A stretch of 64,000 bases of DNA from Deltaproteobacteria bacterium (GTDB lineage: Bacteria; Myxococcota_C; UBA6777), in NCBI GenBank assembly GCA_006226375.1, contig SBHC01000010.1:610492-674491 (forward strand). The letters are read 5' to 3'. The position numbers were made by a program, and so were the translations under genes. A model generated the notes under the pieces. It was not told where the DNA came from. It saw only the letters and a program-made list of their open reading frames with translations, and did no database searches. The stretch's first letter is position 1. Each line of letters starts with the position of its first letter. Positions 1 through 7,637 of the stretch are shown one piece after another.

Positions 1-347
1 GCGGTTTGCAAAAGTTGTACACCAAGTACAAGGACAAAGGTCTTGTGGTGTTGGGCTTTCCAGCCAACAACTTTGGAGGCCAGGAGCCTGGTAGCGAGAA
101 GCAAATCAAGGCGTTCTGCACCTCCAAGTTTCATGTGACCTTCCCGATGTTTTCAAAGATCTCAGTTCTTGGGAAAGACATCCATCCGTTGTACAAGTAC
201 CTGATCACCAAAACCGGCGGCGCAGATGTGTCTTGGAACTTCAACAAATTCTTGGTCAATCGCAAAGGCGAGGTGGTGGCACGCTTTGAATCGTCCGACA
301 CTCCGATGGGCGACAAGATCACCAAAGCTGTCCAAAAGAACCTTTAG
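1..347 (+). CDS. Glutathione peroxidase family protein (3' part, start outside window)
   Basis: Only the C-terminal part (about 114 residues) is in the window; the reading frame is open to the left edge, so the start and the catalytic Cys/Sec lie upstream. The visible part carries the family motif GFPANNFGGQEPGS, which contains the second catalytic residue (Gln), and WNFNKFLVNRKGEV, which contains the third (Trp). Glutathione/thioredoxin peroxidases reduce hydroperoxides with a thiol donor, in the cytoplasm or, if exported, in the periplasm; which applies cannot be seen because the N terminus is missing. It ends with TAG about 150 bp before the next gene on the same strand. Confidence 0.93.
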   Translation, partial: GLQKLYTKYKDKGLVVLGFPANNFGGQEPGSEKQIKAFCTSKFHVTFPMFSKISVLGKDIHPLYKYLITKTGGADVSWNFNKFLVNRKGEVVARFESSDTPMGDKITKAVQKNL

Positions 348-416
348 GTCCAACCTCCCCGATTCTCTCTTCCACAGATGCTCCCTTCCAACGAACGAAT
401 TCAACCTCCCACAGAC

Positions 417-447
417 TTGACATAGCCTCCCCCAAACGAGATAGAAC
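417..447 (+). promoter_or_regulatory. Possible promoter for the TM2-domain gene
   Basis: A perfect -35 box TTGACA at 417-422 is followed, after a long 19-nt spacer, by TAGAAC at 442-447. It lies about 55 bp upstream of the start at 502. The -35 is good, but the spacer and -10 are poor, so this is tentative. Confidence 0.25.
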
Positions 448-501
448 CAAGCTCACTTAGGACAACAAATCATTCTTGTCGTTGAACAGGAGAATCCTCA
501 G

Positions 502-2256
502 ATGAGCGATTGGATGGATCAAATTAAGCAAAATGCTCCTTCAGGTGGCAGCACCTTTCCACAAGGAGCACCGCCTCCCACCTCGGGACCCCCTCCCAAA
601 CAGAAATCGTTGATGGTAGCCTATGTTCTGGCCATCTTCTTTGGATGGTTTGGAGCCCACCGCATCTACTTGGGTAACTACCTGATGGGTGTCACCTACA
701 TGTTCACGATGGGTGGTATGCTATTGGGCTGGTTCATCGATGTTCTGTTCTTACCTCGTATTGTACGACGAGCGAACGAACGGCTGGCCAATCCAGAAGC
801 CTCGTTCGAGGACGCCGTGGTGGAAGAAGTCGAGTACGACAGGGACCACACGGATCACCCACTCTACTCAAGCATCGCTCCTTATCGCTGGATGAAGTAC
901 ATCGGCTTCTTCATTATGATGTCGCTCATCCCTGCCATGTACTACTCCTTCTTTGGCGACCTGACCTTCGCCTTTATCCTGGTGTTGCTGTACTTTGTCA
1001 CGGTGTACAACAAGGAAATCGGCCAGATCGTCGCGCAAGAGAGCTTCCCGTTGTGGAGAATTCCTGGACTGCGCAGCCGCATGCTGGTGATTGTCAATGG
1101 GTTTGCCAAGCTTCGACAGCACTACGCCGGCCGCAAAGCACCCGGCTTGATTCGTTCCATCTTCTCGGGCTTTATGGTTCCGTTTAGCAAAGACCTACGC
1201 AAAGAATGGAAGCTCTTCAACGGACTCCTCGCGTTCGGGATGATCTTTGTTATCATTCAGTTTGCCGGTTGGGGCTATGAGTATTTCACCATTTACCGAC
1301 CCCAGCTCTCCATCACCAATCTCCTCTTTGACATCAAGATGATCAACATGGCCATTGGTGGCTTAATGATTATCACCGTTGTCATTCCTATCGTCCGAAC
1401 GCTGACCTATGTTGAACTGGCCGGTGAGAAGAAAAAGGGACGAATTCTTGTGGTGCTCGCCACCATCGGTGCTTTGAGTGTTCCTTTCCTCAACGCCACG
1501 GAACACTACCCCTACGAAGAGTACCAACGACTCAGACTGCGTTTGCGAGCCAACAAAGCGTTCAAAAAAGACATCAATCTCACAGCCAAATCCTTCTTGT
1601 TGCAGCACTATAGACCCGCTCGTTTTGGCTCGTTTGAGACCCAAGACAAAGACAAAAACCCCATCAAGAAGTTGAAGAACAGCCGCGTGTATGTTCGCAC
1701 GAGCATTCGTCTGACACGCCAACTTCGACAGAAGCTTGTGAACGAAAAGAAGGTCATCCGGTCTGAGGTGAATGGCTTCCGTGTTCTTGCGTTTTCTATG
1801 CGCAGAGATGGAAGCTTTCAACCCGGTCTTCTTGTCTTTTTGGGCTACAACAAAGACGATGTCGATTGGAGCCGTCTACACATTGATGGAGAGATCCGAA
1901 AGCTCAAAGGTTATGCTCGGAAAGAAGCTATCGGAAAGATGTGGGAGATCCTCCTCGACCGGATGAAGGAAAAGGGCAAAGGTGACCAGTTGTCTCCCGA
2001 TTACAAGGGCAAAGACGAGCCTGAACCATCAGCCAAACAGCCGCCAGCCCGCGTCAAAAAGCAGCCCAAGGTGGACAAGAAAACCATCCGCGTCAAAGAC
2101 CCTGACGGAAATCCAGGAACCAACAAGACGTTGGACGATGGCGACGAGGACGACCTGGACGAAGAAGAACCCCGCAAACGTACCAAGCGAACACGCCGAC
2201 GCACCCGCCGAAAAACCAGAAAGTCACGACGGCGCGACGACGACTTCATGGAATAA
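502..2256 (+). CDS. TM2-domain multi-pass membrane protein with charged C-terminal tail
   Basis: A 584-residue protein. The N terminus (about 1-35) is Pro/Gly-rich. Next comes a TM2 domain (about 35-95), recognised by two hydrophobic helices around the motif FFGWFGAHRIYLGN. Several further membrane helices follow (about 130-175, 245-270, 285-305 and 320-340), then a soluble domain and a highly charged tail from about 490 (acidic DDGDEDDLDEEE followed by an Arg/Lys-rich run). The ATG at 502 is preceded by AGGAG at a spacing of 9. TM2 domains have no single defined function. The extra helices and basic tail make this longer than ordinary TM2 proteins of roughly 100-200 residues. The tail could bind a polyanion, but that is a guess. 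The downstream neighbour is convergent. Confidence 0.85.
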   Translation: MSDWMDQIKQNAPSGGSTFPQGAPPPTSGPPPKQKSLMVAYVLAIFFGWFGAHRIYLGNYLMGVTYMFTMGGMLLGWFIDVLFLPRIVRRANERLANPEASFEDAVVEEVEYDRDHTDHPLYSSIAPYRWMKYIGFFIMMSLIPAMYYSFFGDLTFAFILVLLYFVTVYNKEIGQIVAQESFPLWRIPGLRSRMLVIVNGFAKLRQHYAGRKAPGLIRSIFSGFMVPFSKDLRKEWKLFNGLLAFGMIFVIIQFAGWGYEYFTIYRPQLSITNLLFDIKMINMAIGGLMIITVVIPIVRTLTYVELAGEKKKGRILVVLATIGALSVPFLNATEHYPYEEYQRLRLRLRANKAFKKDINLTAKSFLLQHYRPARFGSFETQDKDKNPIKKLKNSRVYVRTSIRLTRQLRQKLVNEKKVIRSEVNGFRVLAFSMRRDGSFQPGLLVFLGYNKDDVDWSRLHIDGEIRKLKGYARKEAIGKMWEILLDRMKEKGKGDQLSPDYKGKDEPEPSAKQPPARVKKQPKVDKKTIRVKDPDGNPGTNKTLDDGDEDDLDEEEPRKRTKRTRRRTRRKTRKSRRRDDDFME

Positions 2257-2322
2257 GCCCCTCACAACAACACGCCAGCTTTCTCCTCACAAAGTCTACC
2301 GTTCCAGAAGCCTCCCTTGCAG

Positions 2323-3987
2323 CTACGCAAACATTGAGGCAACCAAAGCATACGCCAAATAGCCTCCTCCAAACGTTGCCAAGGAGACGATGCTAACGAC
2401 AGCCGCCATCATCAGAAAAGGATGACGGTCTGTAAAGCGCAACGTCTCGTTCGTCACACGCTTGGTCAAGGTCACCGGGCATTGGATGGGAAACTGTCCA
2501 GCCATCATGTCTTGTAGATGTTGTATCATCTCTTCCGCCGATTGAAACCGCTCTTCCGGTGCTTTCGACATCCCTTTTCGTACAAAGTGACAATACTCCA
2601 CAGGAATCGACGGCTGGTACGGATTCTTCTGCGCAACCAACAACGCTGGCTCTTCGTGCACGATCCCAAACAGCATATCGCGAAGACTCGACTTGTGTGC
2701 CATGTAGTGTTCCAGTCCGATCCACTCGTAGTACAAGACACTTAAGCTATACACGTCAGAGCGTTCATCCAGGGCCTGGTTGTTCCCCATCGCTTGCTCA
2801 GGAGCCATGTAGGCGGGTGTTCCCAAGAGTATGTTTTGTTGGGTTTCCAGCAAGTCATCCAGGCGTGTGACAGTCTCTTCCGGCTCGGGCTTACCCATCG
2901 AACGAAACAGTGGGTTTCGCCCGTCTTTGGCGGACTTCTGTTTGCGGTCCAGCTTCTTCACCAGGCCCCAATCCATGACCACCACCTCGCCAAAGTGACC
3001 CACCATGATGTTGGCAGGCTTCAGGTCACGGTGGATCCAACCACAGCTGTGGGCGTATTGAACGGTTTGCAGCAACTTGGCAAAGATCTGGTTTCTCACC
3101 TCAAAGGGAAAGCGCGCATGATACATCGCGTCGCCCTCTTTGAGCTTGCGAATGATCACATCCATCGTCTCGCCTTCTGCATACTTCATGACGAAGAAGA
3201 GCTGTCCATCGTCGTCCACTCCCACGTCATGAATCGGCACAATGCCCGGATGGTCAAGCTGTCCGACGGTCTGGATTTCCTCCACAAAACGAAGCAAAGA
3301 CGTCGCGTTGTGATGCTTTGGCTTAAGCTTCTTGATCGCGACCTTGCGCTGGATGTCGTTGTCTTGGGCGAGCACAACTTCGCCCATCGCACCTTCTCCC
3401 AAAGGCCGAAGTTCGCGGTACCGTTCGTCTTGCTGCAGCACAATGGCTGGAGATTCTCCGCTGTCATCACGACGCGGCAAAATTGTTTTTCTGTGGGTCG
3501 CTCCCAAGGTGGCTCGAAGTGACTCAGCGACCTTAAGGGAGTCTGACGGCTGTGCCTTGATCGACGCAGGAGTTGCGATGCGAACGGGGACTGACACAGG
3601 TCCTCGACCATGCTCCAACTCCGGATCGGTGGTGGCATGTTCTTCAGGCTGAACCAAAGACTTGGTAACTTGGGCTTGTAGACGTTCCTTCAAACCGACA
3701 GGCTGCGGCTGAATCCAAGTCTCGCCAAACAAGGTATCAGCTTCTCCCGGCGGCTGGCTCTTTGAAGAAAGGGCCACGTCAGGCACCAAACGTGAAACCT
3801 GAGACATAGACAAAGCGTCTTTGTTTTGGCCGTTGCGAGTGGCTAACATATCCGATGCGTTTGTCGGTTCCGGCTCTTCGACTCTCACACCTCCGCTCTT
3901 TGTGAAAGGAAGAAACGAACCCAAGTTATCATCCGAAGAAGGGACGGAAGTTTCCGTCAACAAAGTTTCATCCCATCGTCGTTCCAT
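2323..3987 (-). CDS. Hanks-type serine/threonine protein kinase, C-terminally membrane-anchored
   Basis: A 554-residue kinase. Residues 1-185 are a low-complexity, probably disordered N-terminal region. The kinase domain spans about 190-495: glycine loop GEGAMGEV (198-204), ATP-binding Lys in VAIKK (219), catalytic loop HRDLKPAN (319-326), DWG instead of DFG (339-341), and GTPAYMAPE (389-397) at the end of the activation segment. A single hydrophobic helix lies at about 523-548, right at the C terminus, so the kinase is probably tail-anchored with almost nothing outside the membrane. The start is supported by AGGAGG seven bases before the ATG. Such kinases phosphorylate proteins on Ser/Thr in signalling; the substrate is unknown. 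It converges with the TM2 gene. Confidence 0.95.
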   Translation of the reverse strand: MERRWDETLLTETSVPSSDDNLGSFLPFTKSGGVRVEEPEPTNASDMLATRNGQNKDALSMSQVSRLVPDVALSSKSQPPGEADTLFGETWIQPQPVGLKERLQAQVTKSLVQPEEHATTDPELEHGRGPVSVPVRIATPASIKAQPSDSLKVAESLRATLGATHRKTILPRRDDSGESPAIVLQQDERYRELRPLGEGAMGEVVLAQDNDIQRKVAIKKLKPKHHNATSLLRFVEEIQTVGQLDHPGIVPIHDVGVDDDGQLFFVMKYAEGETMDVIIRKLKEGDAMYHARFPFEVRNQIFAKLLQTVQYAHSCGWIHRDLKPANIMVGHFGEVVVMDWGLVKKLDRKQKSAKDGRNPLFRSMGKPEPEETVTRLDDLLETQQNILLGTPAYMAPEQAMGNNQALDERSDVYSLSVLYYEWIGLEHYMAHKSSLRDMLFGIVHEEPALLVAQKNPYQPSIPVEYCHFVRKGMSKAPEERFQSAEEMIQHLQDMMAGQFPIQCPVTLTKRVTNETLRFTDRHPFLMMAAVVSIVSLATFGGGYLAYALVASMFA

Positions 3988-4116
3988 GATATCCTCCTAC
4001 CTGAGACTTCAATCTGGGGCAAGCGATTGAGTGACAACCCTCTGTCTCTTCAGTTCGCGAAGTGTTACACACCAACGTCCAAACATCCGATGATATTCAA
4101 CAAAACCGTTCGGCAA

Positions 4117-4139
4117 TTTTGCAAAGGAGGTTTGCAAAA
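4117..4139. repeat. Perfect 9-bp inverted repeat with GGAGG loop
   Basis: TTTTGCAAA (4117-4125) and TTTGCAAAA (4131-4139) are exact reverse complements separated by GGAGG. Each arm also contains the palindrome TTTGCAAA. The repeat lies in the 273-bp non-coding stretch between the kinase start (3987, minus) and the small gene at 4261 (plus). It could be an operator for either gene or an RNA hairpin; no function is known. Confidence 0.6.
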
Positions 4140-4260
4140 GAACAAATCCAACCAGTGTAACATCCAAGCCGTAGCTACGACACACCTGGAAATCCACAGG
4201 ACTTAAGTGTCGAGGTAAACCTTCATCCGAATCATCTGGAACATACAGGTACAAGAAACC

Positions 4261-4494
4261 ATGCAAGAGCCCACGACACCCTTGTCCGTACAGGATGCGA
4301 TAGCTATGTGTGAGGAGCTACGCGCACAGCTCCATGCTATGCAGCAGAAGCTACCCTCAGCGCTTGCAACAATACAACCCACTCTCGATGCTGACGCAGC
4401 CTTACCTTACAACAACACTCTGTTTCATTTGCAGTCGGCGCGGGAAGAGCTGCGTCTTTTGCTTAAGTCGCTTCCCCCAACCCAAGAGACCTAG
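4261..4494 (+). CDS. Small helical protein, function unknown
   Basis: A 77-residue ORF with the composition of a real protein: Leu/Ala/Glu/Gln-rich, predicted mostly helical with heptad-like spacing (LRAQLHAMQQKL, SAREELRLLLKSL), and a Pro/Thr-rich first ten residues. There is no signal peptide and only one Cys. The ribosome-binding site is weak (AGG about 11 bases upstream). Its stop overlaps the stop of the convergent PilT-like gene by 4 bp. It could form a short coiled coil or helical hairpin. I do not recognise a family. Confidence 0.5.
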   Translation: MQEPTTPLSVQDAIAMCEELRAQLHAMQQKLPSALATIQPTLDADAALPYNNTLFHLQSAREELRLLLKSLPPTQET

Positions 4495-5732
4495 AACTTC
4501 TTTAGCGCGGCGACGATATCTTCGAGGTTCTCTTCGTCATCGAGCACCAGAACCCCTTCTTCTGAGGGCGTGGACGTTGCCCTCGACTTTACAGCAGGCA
4601 TCGGCTTCTTAGGAGGCTTGGGTTTGTCAGAGGACAAGGAAGCACCGGCGACCTGTGTGGGCAACGATGGCATGAACGTTTCGGGAGTAACGTCCTGAGC
4701 AGCCGAGCCTCCATCGTAATAATGCTCGTCGGTTAACTCCATCTTGTTCCAGTCGTTTCGTTGATCAAGCCAGCGACGGTATCGCTCAAACGTCCACATG
4801 TTGTCTTCACCGCCGGTTTCGATGGCGGTTGCGATGCGCCCGAAGTGACCGTGTCGAATCATCGAACGAACAGCATGGGACGCTGTGAGAATCTCGCACT
4901 CGGGAACCTGCATCCCCACTTCTTCACGGTAGACCAGTCGTTGGCACACCACAGCCACCAAACAATCTGCCAGCTGAGCGCATACGTTGTTTTGGATCTC
5001 AGCAGGAAACGCCGACACGATACGTTGAAGAGCCTCTGCCGTAGACGATGAATGCACCGTGCTGAACACAAGGTGGCCGGTCTCGGCGGCACCAATGGTC
5101 AACCGCATGGTTTCGGGATGTCGCATCTCGCCTACAACAATGACATCGGGATCTTCCCGCAAAGAGTCGAGGAGGGCCTGCTCAAACGAAGGAGTGTCAC
5201 GTCCGACCTCACGCTGACGAATCAACGATTTCTTCGGTCGCATCGCATATTCAATAGGGTTCTCAATGGTCACGATGTGAAGCGGAACCCGAGAGTTGAG
5301 TTCCTGGATCAGGCCAGCGATGGTTGTTGACTTTCCAGAACCTGTCGGACCGCTCACCAGGATCAGCCCGTGTCGATGCTCCAGCAGAAACAACAGGTCA
5401 GGGTGCAAATTGAGAGACTCCAAGGAGGCCTCAAACGACGACAGCAAACGAATCGCCATCCCCACACCGCGAGAAGACTGCAGCACGTTGATACGACAGC
5501 GGACACGTTCAATGGTCTTGGAGAGGTCGTACGAACGTCGCTCGACAAACGCAGCCCATTGAGTGGGGTTGAGCAGGTCCTTGGTCATCTGCAACAACAC
5601 TTGGGGAGCAACAGGCTCTCCCACCATGTGCAAAGTCCCACGGATCCTCACCGTCACAGGCATACCGCCTTCCAGATGAAGGTCGCTCGCGCCCTGCCTT
5701 TTGGCCATTGCAATCAATGATGCTAACGTCAT
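4491..5732 (-). CDS. PilT/PilB-type secretion ATPase (twitching-motility PilT-like)
   Basis: A 413-residue GspE/PilT-family ATPase. Counted from the chosen start it has an N-terminal domain (ASDLHLEGGMPVTVRI), Walker A GPTGSGKST (about 128-136), an Asp box DPDVIVVGEMRHPETM (about 195-210) and a His box TGHLVFSTVHSSS (about 218-230). These match PilT retraction ATPases rather than GspE assembly ATPases. The ATG at 5732 is chosen because GAGG lies six bases upstream; in-frame starts further upstream lack this. The C terminus has about 80 extra residues: a Pro/Lys-rich linker, then an acidic and helical end (LVLDDEENLEDIVAALKKF). No other pilus gene is nearby, so the gene may belong to a dispersed type IV pilus system or be a PilT paralogue. 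Confidence 0.9.
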   Translation of the reverse strand: MTLASLIAMAKRQGASDLHLEGGMPVTVRIRGTLHMVGEPVAPQVLLQMTKDLLNPTQWAAFVERRSYDLSKTIERVRCRINVLQSSRGVGMAIRLLSSFEASLESLNLHPDLLFLLEHRHGLILVSGPTGSGKSTTIAGLIQELNSRVPLHIVTIENPIEYAMRPKKSLIRQREVGRDTPSFEQALLDSLREDPDVIVVGEMRHPETMRLTIGAAETGHLVFSTVHSSSTAEALQRIVSAFPAEIQNNVCAQLADCLVAVVCQRLVYREEVGMQVPECEILTASHAVRSMIRHGHFGRIATAIETGGEDNMWTFERYRRWLDQRNDWNKMELTDEHYYDGGSAAQDVTPETFMPSLPTQVAGASLSSDKPKPPKKPMPAVKSRATSTPSEEGVLVLDDEENLEDIVAALKKF

Positions 5733-5752
5733 GGGTATCCTCATGAAAAAGA

Positions 5753-5770
5753 TTTCGAACTTTTTCGAAC
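5753..5770. repeat. Two TTTCGAAC direct repeats, 10 bp apart
   Basis: TTTCGAAC occurs at 5753-5760 and 5763-5770, exactly one helical turn apart, just upstream of the start of the PilT-like gene on the minus strand. Each contains the palindrome TTCGAA. The spacing suggests tandem protein binding on one DNA face; no regulator is identified. Confidence 0.4.
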
Positions 5771-5886
5771 CTGGTCCGTCTGGGGTAGACAAAGTGAGAG
5801 AAGCGGCTTTAAGCCCAACCTCTTACTACCTTTTCATCCATAACGTGTCAGACCACACACGTCATCCCCATTCCAATCCTTTTGCA

Positions 5887-5987
5887 AGGAGGTGCTTATG
5901 AGAGAGCTTGTCAATGTGTCCAGACAGTGGAACAGGTTCTGTGCCTTCTTGTCGAGCACAGGTCTTCGTTAAACGAAGTCACCTCCT
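5887..5987 (+). promoter_or_regulatory. Shine-Dalgarno / anti-Shine-Dalgarno pair and palindrome around the short ORF
   Basis: AGGAGGTG at 5887-5894 can pair over 8 bp with CACCTCCT at 5980-5987. A 7-bp-arm inverted repeat (CTTCGTT, A, AACGAAG) lies just before the second element. The arrangement resembles a translational switch enclosing the 24-codon ORF. Function is inferred from complementarity only. Confidence 0.35.
5898..5972 (+). CDS. 24-codon ORF with strong ribosome-binding site (possible leader peptide)
   Basis: ATG at 5898 is preceded by AAGGAGGT, the best Shine-Dalgarno in this part of the window, and the frame runs 24 codons to TAA at 5970-5972. The peptide begins MRELVNVSRQWNR and contains one Cys and two Phe. 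The stop lies inside the perfect palindrome CTTCGTT-A-AACGAAG. Just beyond it CACCTCCT (5980-5987) is exactly complementary to the Shine-Dalgarno AGGAGGTG (5887-5894). The RNA could therefore fold to hide the site. It may be a regulatory leader or an unrecognised small protein. The next gene, rsgA, begins 327 nt downstream. Confidence 0.4.
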   Translation: MRELVNVSRQWNRFCAFLSSTGLR

Positions 5988-6299
5988 CCAGCTTTCCGCA
6001 CAACAGTATCGCCAAAGCCCCGAGCTGACGTTATCTTCCGGCGTTCGTCCAACCCCACAGGTTGGACGCTCGGTGTCGAAACAGCTTGAGCGATAGCTTT
6101 TGTGCTGCAAACATCGTGCCCCCTTGACCAAGGTGTTATCGCACGAGAGGAAGATCCTTTCGCCTGTTCTTTCACGGTGTGCACCCCATGTACACCTGTT
6201 CCCCTGTCTATCAACGATTTCCCATATTCTTTGCCTTACCTTATCGAACCGTTGATACATACGGACAGCGGAAGCACCGCTTGTCCAAGGAGAACTCCG
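5973..6299. other. 327-bp stretch without a recognised gene, upstream of rsgA
   Basis: Apart from the anti-Shine-Dalgarno element at its left end, no convincing ORF, promoter or terminator is seen. The rsgA reading frame stays open upstream to 6102, but no start there has a ribosome-binding site and the sequence does not resemble RsgA. Confidence 0.5.
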
Positions 6300-7376
6300 T
6301 TGAACGAACTTAACGCTTTGGGTTGGAACGACTTTTACCACAACCAACAAATTGACGAGTTGGCACAATGGCCTGTGGGTCGTGTCATTCACGAAGAGAA
6401 GAACAAGTACCGGATCCATACCGGGATCGACACCGTCTGGGCTGAATGCTCGGGTCGGATGCTGCACAACGCGGTAGAGCGAGCCGACTTGCCTGCCGTA
6501 GGCGACTGGGTGAGCCTCTATCGACCGGACAACTCTGACCTCGCCCTGATCCAACATGTCTACGAACGAAAAAGTAAGTTCTCCCGCAAACAAGCCGGAG
6601 AAGAAACCCGCGAACAAATTGTCGCGGCCAACATTGATACTGTGTTTCTGGTGAACGCACTGAACGAAGACTTCAACGTCCGCCGGATCGAACGTTACCT
6701 CACGCTAGCGTGGGAGAGTCAGGCCAATCCCGTTGTTCTGCTGACCAAAGGGGACCTCTGTCCAGACCCAGCGCCGCTGGTCGCGGAGGTGGAGTCTGTG
6801 GCGTTTGGTGTCCCGGTTCATGTGGTCAGCGCGTTGCAGTCGCAAGGACTGGAGCAGCTTGCACCTTACCTGTACGAAGGTCACACGGTGGCGCTCTTGG
6901 GTTCCTCCGGTGTAGGCAAGTCCACCCTGGTCAACGCGTTGATGGGCAGCGAGGTGCAAAAGACCCAAGACATCCGAACGGACGACGCGAAGGGCCGACA
7001 CACCACCACATCGCGAACGCTGTTCTTTCTACCCAGCGGCGGCTTGTTGATCGACACACCGGGGATGCGAGAGCTGCAGCTATGGGACAGCAGCGAAGGC
7101 ATTCACCACACCTTCAAAGACATCGAAGAGTGGTCCCAACAGTGTCGCTTCTTCGACTGCACCCACGACGGCGAGCCCGGTTGCGCCATTCAAGAAGCCT
7201 TGGACAACGGGGACCTGGATCCGGGTCGTTACCAGAGCTACCAAAAGCTGCTACGGGAGCAAGCATTCCTGGAGCGAAAACAAGACCAACGCGCCTACCG
7301 CGACAACAAGCGACGCTGGAAAGCCATCTCCGTTCAGGCTCGCGCTCGCACCAAAGCCAAGCAAAAAGGCTGGTAG
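6300..7376 (+). CDS. rsgA: Ribosome small subunit-dependent GTPase A
   Basis: RsgA is a circularly permuted GTPase that checks late maturation of the 30S subunit. In this 358-residue protein the G motifs appear in the permuted order: LTKGD (148-152), SA (about 177), P-loop GSSGVGKST (201-209) and DTPG (252-255). The C-terminal zinc-binding segment follows (C282, C287, H289, C295; typical CRFFDCTHDGEPGC). An N-terminal OB-fold (about 25-100) precedes the G domain. The TTG at 6300 is chosen because AAGGAG lies seven bases upstream and the homologous part of the protein begins here; the frame is open further upstream without good starts. A basic C-terminal tail is present. Confidence 0.96.
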   Translation: MNELNALGWNDFYHNQQIDELAQWPVGRVIHEEKNKYRIHTGIDTVWAECSGRMLHNAVERADLPAVGDWVSLYRPDNSDLALIQHVYERKSKFSRKQAGEETREQIVAANIDTVFLVNALNEDFNVRRIERYLTLAWESQANPVVLLTKGDLCPDPAPLVAEVESVAFGVPVHVVSALQSQGLEQLAPYLYEGHTVALLGSSGVGKSTLVNALMGSEVQKTQDIRTDDAKGRHTTTSRTLFFLPSGGLLIDTPGMRELQLWDSSEGIHHTFKDIEEWSQQCRFFDCTHDGEPGCAIQEALDNGDLDPGRYQSYQKLLREQAFLERKQDQRAYRDNKRRWKAISVQARARTKAKQKGW

Positions 7377-7557
7377 CTCTCCCTCCCTTAAGGACCTCTC
7401 CCCTCTCTGCGAAGAACCTTTCGCACACTCTTTCCTGGATATGATGTTGCAATTCAAGCCGTCAGGTGCTATGAGGGCTGTTCGAGTTACGTTTGTCCAT
7501 CCATGAAACCTGTAGCGTCAGGTTGTACGCATGGGCCTGGACCATTCATCCGACCTC

Positions 7558-7599
7558 GCAGAGCCATCTCCCCACGTATCCCAGCCCACCTGGCTCTGC
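7558..7599. repeat. 8-bp inverted repeat upstream of the carboxylase gene
   Basis: GCAGAGCC (7558-7565) and GGCTCTGC (7592-7599) are exact reverse complements about 40 bp before the chosen start at 7638. They could form a hairpin in the mRNA leader. If translation began at the upstream ATG at 7503 the repeat would be inside the coding region. I see no protein homology in 7503-7637. Confidence 0.3.
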
Positions 7600-7637
7600 A
7601 GTACCTTGCATGTGCAGCAGAGGAAGCAAGTACGACC

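Noticed and set aside
4009-4266. 85-codon minus-strand ORF between kinase and small gene
   Set aside because: It has only a TTG start without a ribosome-binding site, crosses the inverted repeat at 4117-4139, and shows no family resemblance.
5701-5901. 66-codon plus-strand ORF upstream of rsgA
   Set aside because: Overlaps the PilT-like gene start, has no ribosome-binding site and no homology.
7503-7637. ATG at 7503 as start of the carboxylase
   Set aside because: The extra 45 residues show no homology or signal peptide, and biotin carboxylase homology starts at the ATG at 7638. It stays a possible alternative.
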